Notes under the pieces: model-generated
What the model was told of the DNA's origin: nothing
Database searches by the model: none
The model's input: the letters and a program-made list of their open reading frames with translations, nothing else
NCBI GenBank assembly: GCA_045629205.1
Contig: JAZQQT010000120.1
Span: forward strand, 1-27,822
From: JAZQLP01 sp045629205
GTDB lineage: Bacteria; Bacillota; Clostridia; Oscillospirales; UBA644
Length of the DNA stretch: 27,822 nt
Direction: 5' to 3'
In this document: positions 6,333-14,078 of the stretch, piece after piece
Layout of the letters: each line of letters starts with the position of its first letter
Numbering within the stretch: the stretch's first letter is position 1
Translations under genes and position numbers: made by a program

Positions 6333-8495
6333 TCAAAATGCCGTTCTTGCGATAACATTATCCTGTAATTCCTTTGAAAGATTAACAAAGTAGTCGCTGT
6401 ATCCACCGACACGAACGATCAGATTCTGATGATTACACGGATTGATTTTTGCGTCGAGCAAATCTTCCCTGCTGAGAACTGCCGCAGAAAGCTGCTGCCC
6501 TTTTCCGTTAAAATACGTTTTAAGCAATGAAATAAAGGCTTTTTTTCCGTCGTCGGTATTGAAATGCTCTTTATCGAACTTAATATTAAGTATAAAACCG
6601 CTTGTGGGAAGTGTGTGATCGAAGCACATACACGAATTGAGCAATGCAGTCGGACCTTCCTTGTCGCGTCCCGGTGCAGCACCAATACTATCGGCATAAA
6701 GCGGTTCGGCTTTACGCTTTCCGTTCGGCAGAGCGGACGTATGTTTTCCGTAACTTGCGGCTCGATCAAAAGGAGAACAACCGCCGCCGTAATATCCGCC
6801 TCTTGCAGTCGGCATAGTCAACAGTTTTGAATTGTAATGATCCAACAAGGATTTTGCTATTTCATCAACTTCGGGAATATCGTTACCAAAACGCCATTCC
6901 GATTTACGCAAGACGGAATACATATCGTCAAATCCGGCGAAATCGGCTTCGAGCGCGCGATTAAGTTCATCCATTGTAAAACGATTTTCTTCATAAACGT
7001 ATTTTTTAACAGCAAAGATTGAATCTATTGCATCAGAGACGCCTTCGGCAAGGATCTGACCATGACCGTAAAGAGGTCCGTTATTTTTGTATCCTCTGCC
7101 TTTTTCGAGGCAGCCCTCAATAGTTGCAGAACGAAGAGGATCGGCAATAAGAGCGCTGTAAACGACATGAGCCCGATTAGCCATATCACAAGCATTTTCT
7201 ATAAGAAAATCAACCTGCTTTATTACTGCGTCATAAAATTCGTCAAACATTTTGAAGGATGACGGATCGCCGGTATCAAGAGCGAACTTTTTGCCGGTAA
7301 TGCGGTCATATCCCCTGCTGAAAACAGCTTCGACGGCTTTGCCGAGATTAACTTCTCCGTCTTCGAGCCCCATATGGGATTTTCCCTCAATATCTATCTG
7401 ATTACACCCGTTCATAACGTAAAGATGTGAATCTTCCGGAGGAATACCGAGACGTTCCAACGCAGGACAGACAACCTCGTCATTATAGAAAACAGGCATA
7501 CCGATTCCCGTCGCGACTGTTTCAGCGGCAGCTCGCAAAAGTTTTTCGGGAGTATTTCTGTGAACCCTCATCGTGAGATTCGGAGTCTGATACTTATATT
7601 TACGCGCGACATCAAGAATTTCATATGTAAGATCGTTTGTATGGTCATTCCATTTTTCATCGGACCCGCTTATGCATAGATTCCACATACGAAGTTCATG
7701 GAACCATTCCCAAAGATCTTCGAGCATTGCTCTTGCTTCGGAATATTCCGTTTTCTGCCAGAACTCCCACATATACCAATCGAAATGCCCCGGAGAGTCG
7801 GGAGAATTAAGAAAAACTGGTAAAGAATAAACAAGACATGCCTCAATAAAATCAGCGGCAGGCTCTTTCGGGGCTTTTTCAAAGCCTTTGATAACTCTGT
7901 TAAGTCTTTTTATTTCTTTTTCATCTGTTGCTTCTTTGAGTAAATCAGCGGCATAATCGCGATATCTTGCGGCAAGAACATCCAATGCATCCATAGAGAG
8001 AGTCATTGAATCATAAAAAGCATCTTTACCGGGATTAAGATTCTTGTAATGAAGAATCTTTTTCCTCATGCCGTTTGTTCCCAATCTTATTATGTCAATG
8101 AAATTCGGAACTGCATGCCCTGTCCATGTTCCGCCCCAGCCTCCCCCGACTTCGTCGATAGCGACTTCTTCGTGAGTGAAGCTGTCGTATATCCTCCTGT
8201 CGTTATCAGCATAGATTTTGAATGCGGAAATAATCGCTTCGTAATCGTTAGCATTTTCGGGATCGGCTTTTGCTTTTTTCTTTAATTTACCTATATCAAC
8301 AAGTGCACATGCATAGGTATGAAAAATACTCATACCGTTAAAATCATAAAAATGCGGTATCCCGGAAAATAAATCGAGAGAACATTCGGCACATGTTTTA
8401 TATAAGCCGTATGCCGTTCTGAGATTAAGATCATCAGAAGGACATTCCATAAATCCCCTTGCAAAATATTCGTCTTTGATCTTAAATTTATACAT
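6333..8495 (-). CDS. Glycyl radical enzyme B (uncharacterised PFL-family clade)
   Basis: A 720-residue enzyme of the pyruvate formate-lyase/glycyl radical superfamily. The PFL domain spans most of the protein, with GGTWTGHAVPNF near 121-132 and GHFDWYMWEFW near 236-246. The thiyl-radical Cys is Cys364 in MNGCNQID, and the radical site is Gly698 in RVGGYSDYF close to the C-terminus. It lacks the Cys-Cys pair of pyruvate formate-lyase and the GCVEP loop, with its base Glu, of glycerol, choline and hydroxyproline enzymes, so the substrate cannot be named. The start is ATG 8495 with TTTGGAG 7 nt upstream; an in-frame extension to 8549 has no ribosome binding site. It is the last gene of the operon, 50 nt after its paralogue (about 80% identical). 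Confidence 0.93.
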   Translation of the reverse strand: MYKFKIKDEYFARGFMECPSDDLNLRTAYGLYKTCAECSLDLFSGIPHFYDFNGMSIFHTYACALVDIGKLKKKAKADPENANDYEAIISAFKIYADNDRRIYDSFTHEEVAIDEVGGGWGGTWTGHAVPNFIDIIRLGTNGMRKKILHYKNLNPGKDAFYDSMTLSMDALDVLAARYRDYAADLLKEATDEKEIKRLNRVIKGFEKAPKEPAADFIEACLVYSLPVFLNSPDSPGHFDWYMWEFWQKTEYSEARAMLEDLWEWFHELRMWNLCISGSDEKWNDHTNDLTYEILDVARKYKYQTPNLTMRVHRNTPEKLLRAAAETVATGIGMPVFYNDEVVCPALERLGIPPEDSHLYVMNGCNQIDIEGKSHMGLEDGEVNLGKAVEAVFSRGYDRITGKKFALDTGDPSSFKMFDEFYDAVIKQVDFLIENACDMANRAHVVYSALIADPLRSATIEGCLEKGRGYKNNGPLYGHGQILAEGVSDAIDSIFAVKKYVYEENRFTMDELNRALEADFAGFDDMYSVLRKSEWRFGNDIPEVDEIAKSLLDHYNSKLLTMPTARGGYYGGGCSPFDRAASYGKHTSALPNGKRKAEPLYADSIGAAPGRDKEGPTALLNSCMCFDHTLPTSGFILNIKFDKEHFNTDDGKKAFISLLKTYFNGKGQQLSAAVLSREDLLDAKINPCNHQNLIVRVGGYSDYFVNLSKELQDNVIARTAF

Positions 8496-8545
8496 TGAAA
8501 TCTCCAAACTAAAACTAACAACCTGACATATTGAAACAACACGCA

Positions 8546-10708
8546 TCAATACATCGTTCTTGTGATAACATTATCCTGCAATTCATTGGAAAGATTAATG
8601 AAGTAATCACTGTATCCGCCGACACGAACAATAAGATTCCGGTGATTTTCGGGATGAACTTTTGCATCAAGCAACTCTTCTCTGCTGAGAACGGCAGCGG
8701 AAAGCTGCTGACCTTTTCCGTTAAAATAGGTTTTGAGCAAAGCAATAAACGCATTCTTTCCTGTTTCGGTATTGAAATTATCTTTATCGAACTTGATATT
8801 AAGTATAAAACCGCTTGTCGGAAGAGTGTGATCAAAGCACATACATGAATTAAGCAGCGCCGTCGGACCTTCTACATCACGTCCCGGAGTTGCCCCGATA
8901 CTGTCGGCATAAAGCGGTTCGGCTTTACGCTTACCGTTTGGCAATGCCGCTACGGCAGCACCGTTATATGCAGCGCGTTCGAAAGGAGAACACCCGCCGC
9001 CGTAATACCCGCCTCTTGCAGTAGGAATAGTCAGCAATTTTGAATTATAATGATCAATAATTGCTTTTGCTATTTCGTCAACTTCCGGAATATCGTTACC
9101 GAAACGCCATTCCGACTTATGTAAAACCGAGAAGATATCTTCATAACCTTCGAAATCTGCTTCAAGCGCGCGGTTAAGTTCATCCATGGAAAAACGTTTT
9201 TCTTCATAAACAAACTTTTTGACCGCAAAAACAGAATCAATAATATCAGATACTCCTTCCGCAAGAACCTGACCGTGACCGTATAACGGACCGCAGTTTT
9301 TGTAGCCTCTTCCCTTTTCAAGACAGCCTTCTATGGTTGCGGCACGAAGGGGATCGGGAAGAAGAACGCTGTAAACGATATGAGCGCGATTTGCCATATC
9401 ACATACGTTTTCGATAAGATAATCGATTTGTTTTATAACGGCATCATAAAATTCATCAAATGTTTTAAAGGATGTGGGATCTCCCGTATCAAGAGCAAAT
9501 TTTCTACCGGAAATACGATCGTATCCCCTGCTGAAAACTGCTTCGACTGCTTTGCCGAGATTTACTTCACCGTCTTCGAGTCCCATATGTGATTTACCCT
9601 GAATATCAATCTGATTGCAGCCGTTCATGACGTAAAGATGAGAATCCTTCGGTGGGATTCCAAGACGCTCCAATGCCGGACATACAGCCTCATCATTATA
9701 AAACACAGGCATACCGATACCGGTAGCTACGGTTTCGGCGGCGGCTTGTAGAAGTTTTTCGGGAGTATTTCTGTGGACTCTCATCGTAAGATTAGGCGTC
9801 TGATATTTATATTTACGGGCAACATCAAGGATTTCATAGGAAAGATCGTTTGTGTGATCGTTCCAGTTTTCATCTGAGCCGCTTATACAAAGGTTCCAGA
9901 TACGAAGCAGATGGAACCATTCCCAAATATCCTCGAGAACAGCTCTTGCTTCACTGTATTCGGTTTTCTGCCAGAATTCCCACATATACCAGTCGAAATG
10001 CCCCGGAGAATCCGGCGAATCAAGAAAAACAAGCAAAGAATAAATAAGACACGCGGCGACAAAATCTTCGGCCGGTTCTTTCGTGGAGTTTTTAAATGCT
10101 CTGACGATTCTGTTTAATCTTTTTATTTCCTTTTCATCACTTGTATGAGTGAGTAATTCGGCAGCGTAATCGTGATACCTTGAAGCCAAGACATCAACCG
10201 CATCCATTGTAAGAATGAGAGCATCGTAAAAATCATCTTTTCCCTTATTAAGATTCTTATAGTAAAGAATCTTTTCTCGCATACCGTTTGTTCCGTATTT
10301 GGCTATATCGGCGAAATCAGGAACAGCGTGACCTCTCCAAGTGCCGCCCCAACCTGCTATAACATCAACGATATCACGTTCTTCCTGAGTAAAGCTGTCG
10401 TTTATTTTTCTGTCCAAATCAACAAAAGGTCTGAAAGTTGAAATGATTGTTTCGTAATCATTTGCATTTTCGGGATCTTTTGCTGCCTTTGCTTTTAATT
10501 TATCAATATCAACATCAAATCCGCAGAAGGAATGTTTGATGCTTTGTCCGTCCCAGTCGACATAAAGCGGGATACCGTTATGTAAACCGAGAGCGCACTC
10601 CGAGCACAACTTATACGTTGCGCTTGCGGTTCTCATATATAAATCTTCTGACGGACATTCAATAAATCCTCTTGCAAAGGACTCATCTTTAATTTTAAAT
10701 TTATACAT
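8546..10708 (-). CDS. Glycyl radical enzyme A (paralogue of the next gene)
   Basis: A 720-residue glycyl radical enzyme with the same architecture and length as its neighbour: GGTWRGHAVPDF near 121-132, thiyl Cys364 in MNGCNQID, radical Gly698 in RVGGYSDYF. Both radical residues are intact, so it should be active once charged by the adjacent activating enzyme. Differences from the paralogue are concentrated in residues 1-210 (about 63% identity by hand count) and a short block at 581-586, while 301-400 is about 95% identical. AGGAG lies 6 nt before ATG 10708, and the activase TAG stop (10718-10720) lies at the edge of this ribosome binding site. The family is certain; the substrate is unknown, and the lack of a Glu two residues after the Cys argues against a standard diol-type dehydratase. 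Confidence 0.94.
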   Translation of the reverse strand: MYKFKIKDESFARGFIECPSEDLYMRTASATYKLCSECALGLHNGIPLYVDWDGQSIKHSFCGFDVDIDKLKAKAAKDPENANDYETIISTFRPFVDLDRKINDSFTQEERDIVDVIAGWGGTWRGHAVPDFADIAKYGTNGMREKILYYKNLNKGKDDFYDALILTMDAVDVLASRYHDYAAELLTHTSDEKEIKRLNRIVRAFKNSTKEPAEDFVAACLIYSLLVFLDSPDSPGHFDWYMWEFWQKTEYSEARAVLEDIWEWFHLLRIWNLCISGSDENWNDHTNDLSYEILDVARKYKYQTPNLTMRVHRNTPEKLLQAAAETVATGIGMPVFYNDEAVCPALERLGIPPKDSHLYVMNGCNQIDIQGKSHMGLEDGEVNLGKAVEAVFSRGYDRISGRKFALDTGDPTSFKTFDEFYDAVIKQIDYLIENVCDMANRAHIVYSVLLPDPLRAATIEGCLEKGRGYKNCGPLYGHGQVLAEGVSDIIDSVFAVKKFVYEEKRFSMDELNRALEADFEGYEDIFSVLHKSEWRFGNDIPEVDEIAKAIIDHYNSKLLTIPTARGGYYGGGCSPFERAAYNGAAVAALPNGKRKAEPLYADSIGATPGRDVEGPTALLNSCMCFDHTLPTSGFILNIKFDKDNFNTETGKNAFIALLKTYFNGKGQQLSAAVLSREELLDAKVHPENHRNLIVRVGGYSDYFINLSNELQDNVITRTMY

Positions 10709-10717
10709 ATCAGTCTC

Positions 10718-11644
10718 CTAAATTATTACATTATAACCGGAATATTCACGAAGTTTATCAAGCCATTCATTCTTGTATTTATCAGCAGATTCTGAAACAA
10801 AGGAAGTTCTGCCGAGCGCCGCGGACTTTCCGACCCCGAGCGTATGATAAGGCATTATCTGAGCCCCGAGTATTTTATCAGAGTTCTCGAGAATGAACTT
10901 TCCGAGCAATTTAAGATCGGAATCGGAATCGTTCGTTTCCGGTATAAGCGGCATACGAAGAATTATCTTTGCATTGATATCAAACAATTTATTAAGATTC
11001 TCAAGGATTAATGTGTTATCCTGTCCCGTAAACGCCCTGTGTTTTTCGGTATCCATTGCTTTAAGGTCATATAAAAACAGCGTATCAGATTCCGCAGCCG
11101 AACCATAGAAAGAAAAATCACCGAATCCTGACGTTTCCATTGCGGAAGAAATGCCTTCTGTTTTTGCCTTATTGATAAGAGCCAACGTGAACGCGGGCTG
11201 CATAGCCGGTTCTCCGCCCGACACAGTAAGACCGCCGCCGGACTGAGAGTAAAACGCGGCATCCTTGCGGACAACCTTCATAATATCTTCAACGGATGAT
11301 ATTTCCCCGGAAATCGATGATGCCGATACAGGACATATATCCGCGCATTTTCCGCAGGCGAGACACTTTTGTCTGTCGATACTCAAATGCGGAATGCCGT
11401 CTTTTTGAGACATGCTTCTTGCGTCACATAAAGAAAGACATCGTCCGCAAAAAGCGCATTTATCGGCATAATACATACATTCCGGAGCACAACGCTGTGA
11501 CTCGGGATTATGGCACCAAATACAACGCAAAGGACAGCCTTTGAGAAATACTACCGTTCGGATACCGGGACCGTCATGAATACAGAATTTCTGAACGTTG
11601 AACACGGAGCCTTTAACGGCGGATAAAGTATCAATATCAGACAT
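10718..11644 (-). CDS. Glycyl radical enzyme activating enzyme (radical SAM)
   Basis: A 308-residue radical SAM protein that would install the glycyl radical on the two downstream enzymes. The SAM cluster motif is Cys37-x3-Cys41-x2-Cys44 in GCPLRCIWC. An inserted dicluster ferredoxin domain follows with Cys63/66/69/73 and Cys94/97/100/104, as in activases of glycerol dehydratase, choline lyase and arylacetate decarboxylases but not of classical PflA. SGGEP (143-147) is the SAM-binding GGE motif. I chose ATG 11644: its ATGTCTGA overlaps the stop of the upstream aldo/keto reductase, giving translational coupling; an ATG six bases earlier is possible. One activase serving two GREs is implied. 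The exact partner specificity is inferred from the operon. Confidence 0.95.
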   Translation of the reverse strand: MSDIDTLSAVKGSVFNVQKFCIHDGPGIRTVVFLKGCPLRCIWCHNPESQRCAPECMYYADKCAFCGRCLSLCDARSMSQKDGIPHLSIDRQKCLACGKCADICPVSASSISGEISSVEDIMKVVRKDAAFYSQSGGGLTVSGGEPAMQPAFTLALINKAKTEGISSAMETSGFGDFSFYGSAAESDTLFLYDLKAMDTEKHRAFTGQDNTLILENLNKLFDINAKIILRMPLIPETNDSDSDLKLLGKFILENSDKILGAQIMPYHTLGVGKSAALGRTSFVSESADKYKNEWLDKLREYSGYNVII

Positions 11645-12506
11645 AAGCATCCGCCGGTGAATCCTGAGGATACCATCCTGATTCGCCTGTTTTCGGCATT
11701 GCGTCAAGAACAGCCATATCTTCATCTGAAATAACGAAATCAAAAACGTTTCTGTTGGAAATTATTCTTTCGGAATGCGCTGATTTTGGTAACGGCAAAA
11801 CATTATGCTGCAACGCATAACGTATACACAATGCTGCCGTATTTGTGTTATATTTTGCCGCGATATTAACAAGCATTTCGTTATTTATAAGTCTGCCGCA
11901 GCCGAGGGGGCTCCATGCTTCAACAAGGATACCGTTCTTCTGACAATAATCAACAAGTTCAAGCTGAGCATATCCGGGATGAAACTCTATTTGATTTACA
12001 ACAGGTTTGCTTGTTGCCGTTTTGTTAAGAGCCTCAAGATGTTCCTGCTCAAAATTGCTGACGCCGAGTGATCTTACGATTCCGCGACGCTGCAGTTCTT
12101 CGAATCCGCGCCATGTATCGGCATTTATTTCAGCCCAATCAGGTGAAGATTTTTTTACGCAAGGCCAATGAACAAGATACAAATCGATATAATCAAGTCC
12201 GAGAGCTTTAAGGGATGCTTCTCCTGCCGCTACGGTTTTTTCGTAACCGCGATCCACCACCCAATGCTTTGTGGTAACAAAAATATCGTTACGGGAAACA
12301 CCCGAGGCACGTATTCCGTTGCCGACACCGACTTCGTTTGCATAGCCCGAAGCCGTATCTATATGACGATAACCGTTTTTTAAAGCAAACGATACAAGTG
12401 CTTCGGCATCAGCGTTTGGCGTTTGAAAAGTTCCGTAACCGATACAAGGAATCTTATAACCGTCCGACATCACGAAAACATCATAGGCCGAATTAAAATT
12501 ATTCAT
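11637..12506 (-). CDS. Aldo/keto reductase
   Basis: A 289-residue NAD(P)H-dependent oxidoreductase of the AKR superfamily with a TIM-barrel fold. The catalytic tetrad is visible: Asp50 (HIDTA), Tyr55 (GYANE), Lys80 (TTKHW) and His113 (LVHWP). The LGVSNF and VNQIEFHP segments and the C-terminal LPLPKSAHSERI cofactor-binding stretch are present, so it looks complete. It is the first gene of the GRE operon, with GGGGTG 7 nt before ATG 12506 and a strong promoter upstream; its last 8 bases overlap the activase start. The natural inference is that it reduces an aldehyde or ketone released by the glycyl radical enzymes (or supplies their substrate). Substrate and coenzyme preference cannot be read from the sequence. 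Confidence 0.93.
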   Translation of the reverse strand: MNNFNSAYDVFVMSDGYKIPCIGYGTFQTPNADAEALVSFALKNGYRHIDTASGYANEVGVGNGIRASGVSRNDIFVTTKHWVVDRGYEKTVAAGEASLKALGLDYIDLYLVHWPCVKKSSPDWAEINADTWRGFEELQRRGIVRSLGVSNFEQEHLEALNKTATSKPVVNQIEFHPGYAQLELVDYCQKNGILVEAWSPLGCGRLINNEMLVNIAAKYNTNTAALCIRYALQHNVLPLPKSAHSERIISNRNVFDFVISDEDMAVLDAMPKTGESGWYPQDSPADAYV

Positions 12507-12542
12507 ACTGTCACCCCAAAAATTATTATAATTATATAATAT

Positions 12543-12571
12543 ATAATAATATAATATGCGATAATTGTCAA
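12543..12571 (-). promoter_or_regulatory. Promoter of the aldo/keto reductase-GRE operon
   Basis: The minus-strand -35 TTGACA (12566-12571) and -10 TATTAT (12543-12548) are separated by 17 bp. The leader is very A/T-rich with several overlapping TATAAT-like hexamers, so the exact start site is uncertain. It is divergent from the thpR promoter 20 bp away. Confidence 0.75.
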
Positions 12572-12590
12572 TAAGTCAAACATGAAACAC

Positions 12591-12619
12591 TTGAAAAAGC
12601 GCAAACGAATTGATATAAT
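12591..12619 (+). promoter_or_regulatory. Promoter of the thpR-DUF1294-phosphatase operon
   Basis: TTGAAA at 12591-12596, a 17-bp spacer and TATAAT at 12614-12619. It predicts a short leader before the purine-rich AAGAAAGAGAGAG and ATG 12651. Confidence 0.8.
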
Positions 12620-12650
12620 ATTATCCGAAATCAAGAAAGAGAGAGACGCC

Positions 12651-13190
12651 ATGAGAGTTTTTCTTGCTATTCTCTTTGACGAAGAGATTAAAAAACTATT
12701 AATGAATTCAATTAATGAGCTGAAGTCATCAAGCATTTCGGGCAACTTCACACCAGAAGAGAATCTGCATCAAACGCTTGTTTTTATAGGGGAAATACCA
12801 TATGACAAAGTAAAAACAATCAAGAATATAACAGATGAATGCTTTACATCCCCTTTTGATATTACAGTAACCGGATTCGGGAAATTCCAAGGAGACGGCG
12901 ACGAAGCGCTTTGGTGGGCCGGTATACAAAATGCAAAACCGCTTTCGGATTTATATGACGTTTTATCTGATGAATTAAATCGTAACGGTATCCCGAACGA
13001 TTACAGAAAATACAATCCGCACATCACCCTCGGCAGACGCGTAATTCTGATGCGGGAACCGAATTTTACGCCAATCAACCACACAATGACAGTAAACAGA
13101 ATAAGTCTGATGAAATCGGAAAGAATAAGCGGAAAAATAAAATATACCGAAATCATGCGAACAGACACAAAGAAAGAAAAAGACAAATGA
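12651..13190 (+). CDS. thpR: RNA 2',3'-cyclic phosphodiesterase ThpR (LigT family)
   Basis: A 179-residue cytosolic protein of the 2H phosphoesterase superfamily, which hydrolyses 2',3'-cyclic phosphate ends of RNA to 2'-phosphates. It begins MRVFLAI as the family does, and both HxT motifs are present: HQT at 40-42 and HIT at 124-126. The start is ATG 12651, preceded by GAAAGAGAGAG; an in-frame extension upstream to 12582 would run through the promoter, so it is rejected. It is the first gene of a three-gene operon and overlaps DUF1294 by the 4-base ATGA. The family assignment is strong; the physiological substrate is not known for most bacterial members. Confidence 0.92.
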   Translation: MRVFLAILFDEEIKKLLMNSINELKSSSISGNFTPEENLHQTLVFIGEIPYDKVKTIKNITDECFTSPFDITVTGFGKFQGDGDEALWWAGIQNAKPLSDLYDVLSDELNRNGIPNDYRKYNPHITLGRRVILMREPNFTPINHTMTVNRISLMKSERISGKIKYTEIMRTDTKKEKDK

Positions 13191-13501
13191 AAGAAATACT
13201 TGCGGCAATCGGCCGATTTATTATCAACCAATGGATGTTTATTTTGATTTATTTCGCATTGATAAATGTTATCACATTGATTCTTTACGTAGCCGACAAG
13301 AAAAAAGCCATAAAAAACAAGTGGAGAATTCCGGAATCCACACTGATACTGTTTCCGTTTCTCGGAGGATTTGCAGGCGGTCTTATCGGAATGTTTAAAT
13401 TCAGACACAAAACAAAACACGCGAAGTTTTTGATTCTCGTTCCGCTCGCGGCAGTATTGTGGTGTGTCTTGATTATTGCATCATTTATTTGCATATCGTA
13501 A
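13187..13501 (+). CDS. DUF1294 family membrane protein
   Basis: A 104-residue integral membrane protein. A first hydrophobic helix (about 14-34) is followed by the conserved YVADKKKA...WRIPEST motif of DUF1294, then an LGGFAGGLIGMFKFRHKTKH stretch and a C-terminal helix (about 82-103). The length and motif order are those of the family, whose function is unknown. It overlaps the thpR stop by ATGA and its own TAA is 1 nt before the phosphatase ATG, so it is translated by coupling. Confidence 0.9.
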   Translation: MKEILAAIGRFIINQWMFILIYFALINVITLILYVADKKKAIKNKWRIPESTLILFPFLGGFAGGLIGMFKFRHKTKHAKFLILVPLAAVLWCVLIIASFICIS

Positions 13502-13502
13502 A

Positions 13503-14036
13503 ATGGAAGTATACTTATTAAGACACGGTCAGACAGACTGGAATATTGCGAAAAAGCTTCAGGGCAGGACAGACGTTTTATTGAATGAAACGGGAATTAT
13601 TCAAGCAAAAGATGCCGCATCAAGATTAAACGGCGTCGCATTTGACGTCATATATTCAAGTCCGTTGTCGAGAGCGTTGAAAACCGCGCAAATTATCGCG
13701 GAACGGCGAGGCACACCGATAATAACAGATGACAGGTTGATTGAAATGAGTTTCGGAACATTGGAAGGGACCGAAAATTATTTAACAACGCTTGCGATAT
13801 TTACCTCTCCGGAGAAATATCATCCGATTGACGGAGGAGAATCGTTTACCGACGTCAGAGAAAGAGCAAAAGCTTTTTTGGACGATATAAAAACGAAACC
13901 GTTTAATAGAATACTGGTTGTATCACACGGGGCTTTTTGCCGATCGCTTTTATGTCATATCAATAATATTCCGATAAAAGACACATGGAATGCGCCGCCG
14001 ATGCCTAACTGCGAAGCGATAATAATCAATATATAA
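13503..14036 (+). CDS. Histidine phosphatase family protein (phosphoglycerate mutase-like)
   Basis: A 177-residue cytosolic phosphohydrolase of the branch-1 histidine phosphatase superfamily. The LRHGQTDWN motif carries Arg7 and the phospho-acceptor His8; Glu81 (IEMSFG) is the likely acid, and His142 (VSHGAF) completes the pocket. The compact form is like CobC/GpmB-type phosphatases, so the substrate could be a sugar phosphate, phosphoglycerate or an alpha-ribazole-type phosphate; nothing here decides. ATG 13503 is 1 nt after the DUF1294 stop and there is no strong ribosome binding site, in line with coupling. It ends the operon before a hairpin terminator. Confidence 0.92.
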   Translation: MEVYLLRHGQTDWNIAKKLQGRTDVLLNETGIIQAKDAASRLNGVAFDVIYSSPLSRALKTAQIIAERRGTPIITDDRLIEMSFGTLEGTENYLTTLAIFTSPEKYHPIDGGESFTDVRERAKAFLDDIKTKPFNRILVVSHGAFCRSLLCHINNIPIKDTWNAPPMPNCEAIIINI

Positions 14037-14040
14037 ACAG

Positions 14041-14078
14041 AACAGCTTCTCGTTTTTTTGAGAAGCTGTTGATTTTTT
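14041..14078. terminator. Terminator between convergent phosphatase and surface-protein genes
   Basis: AACAGCTTCTC pairs with GAGAAGCTGTT (14041-14070), followed on the plus strand by GATTTTTT. On the minus strand the following tract is weaker (CTGTTTATAT), so it is strongest for the plus-strand operon. Confidence 0.85.

Larger units (their letters stand above)
6333..10708 (-). repeat. Tandem gene duplication of the glycyl radical enzyme
   Basis: Two full 2163-bp copies lie head to tail at 6333-8495 and 8546-10708 with a period of 2213 bp. They encode proteins of identical length with no internal insertions or deletions and about 147 differences in 720 residues by hand count. Confidence 0.9.

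Noticed and set aside
6333..10708. Calling the two enzymes pyruvate formate-lyase (pflB)
   Set aside because: There is no Cys-Cys pair at the active site and the activase carries extra ferredoxin clusters unlike PflA.
12503..12751. Minus-strand open frame in the divergent promoter region
   Set aside because: It runs through two promoters and antisense to thpR, and its protein is A/T-driven low complexity (Ile/Tyr runs).
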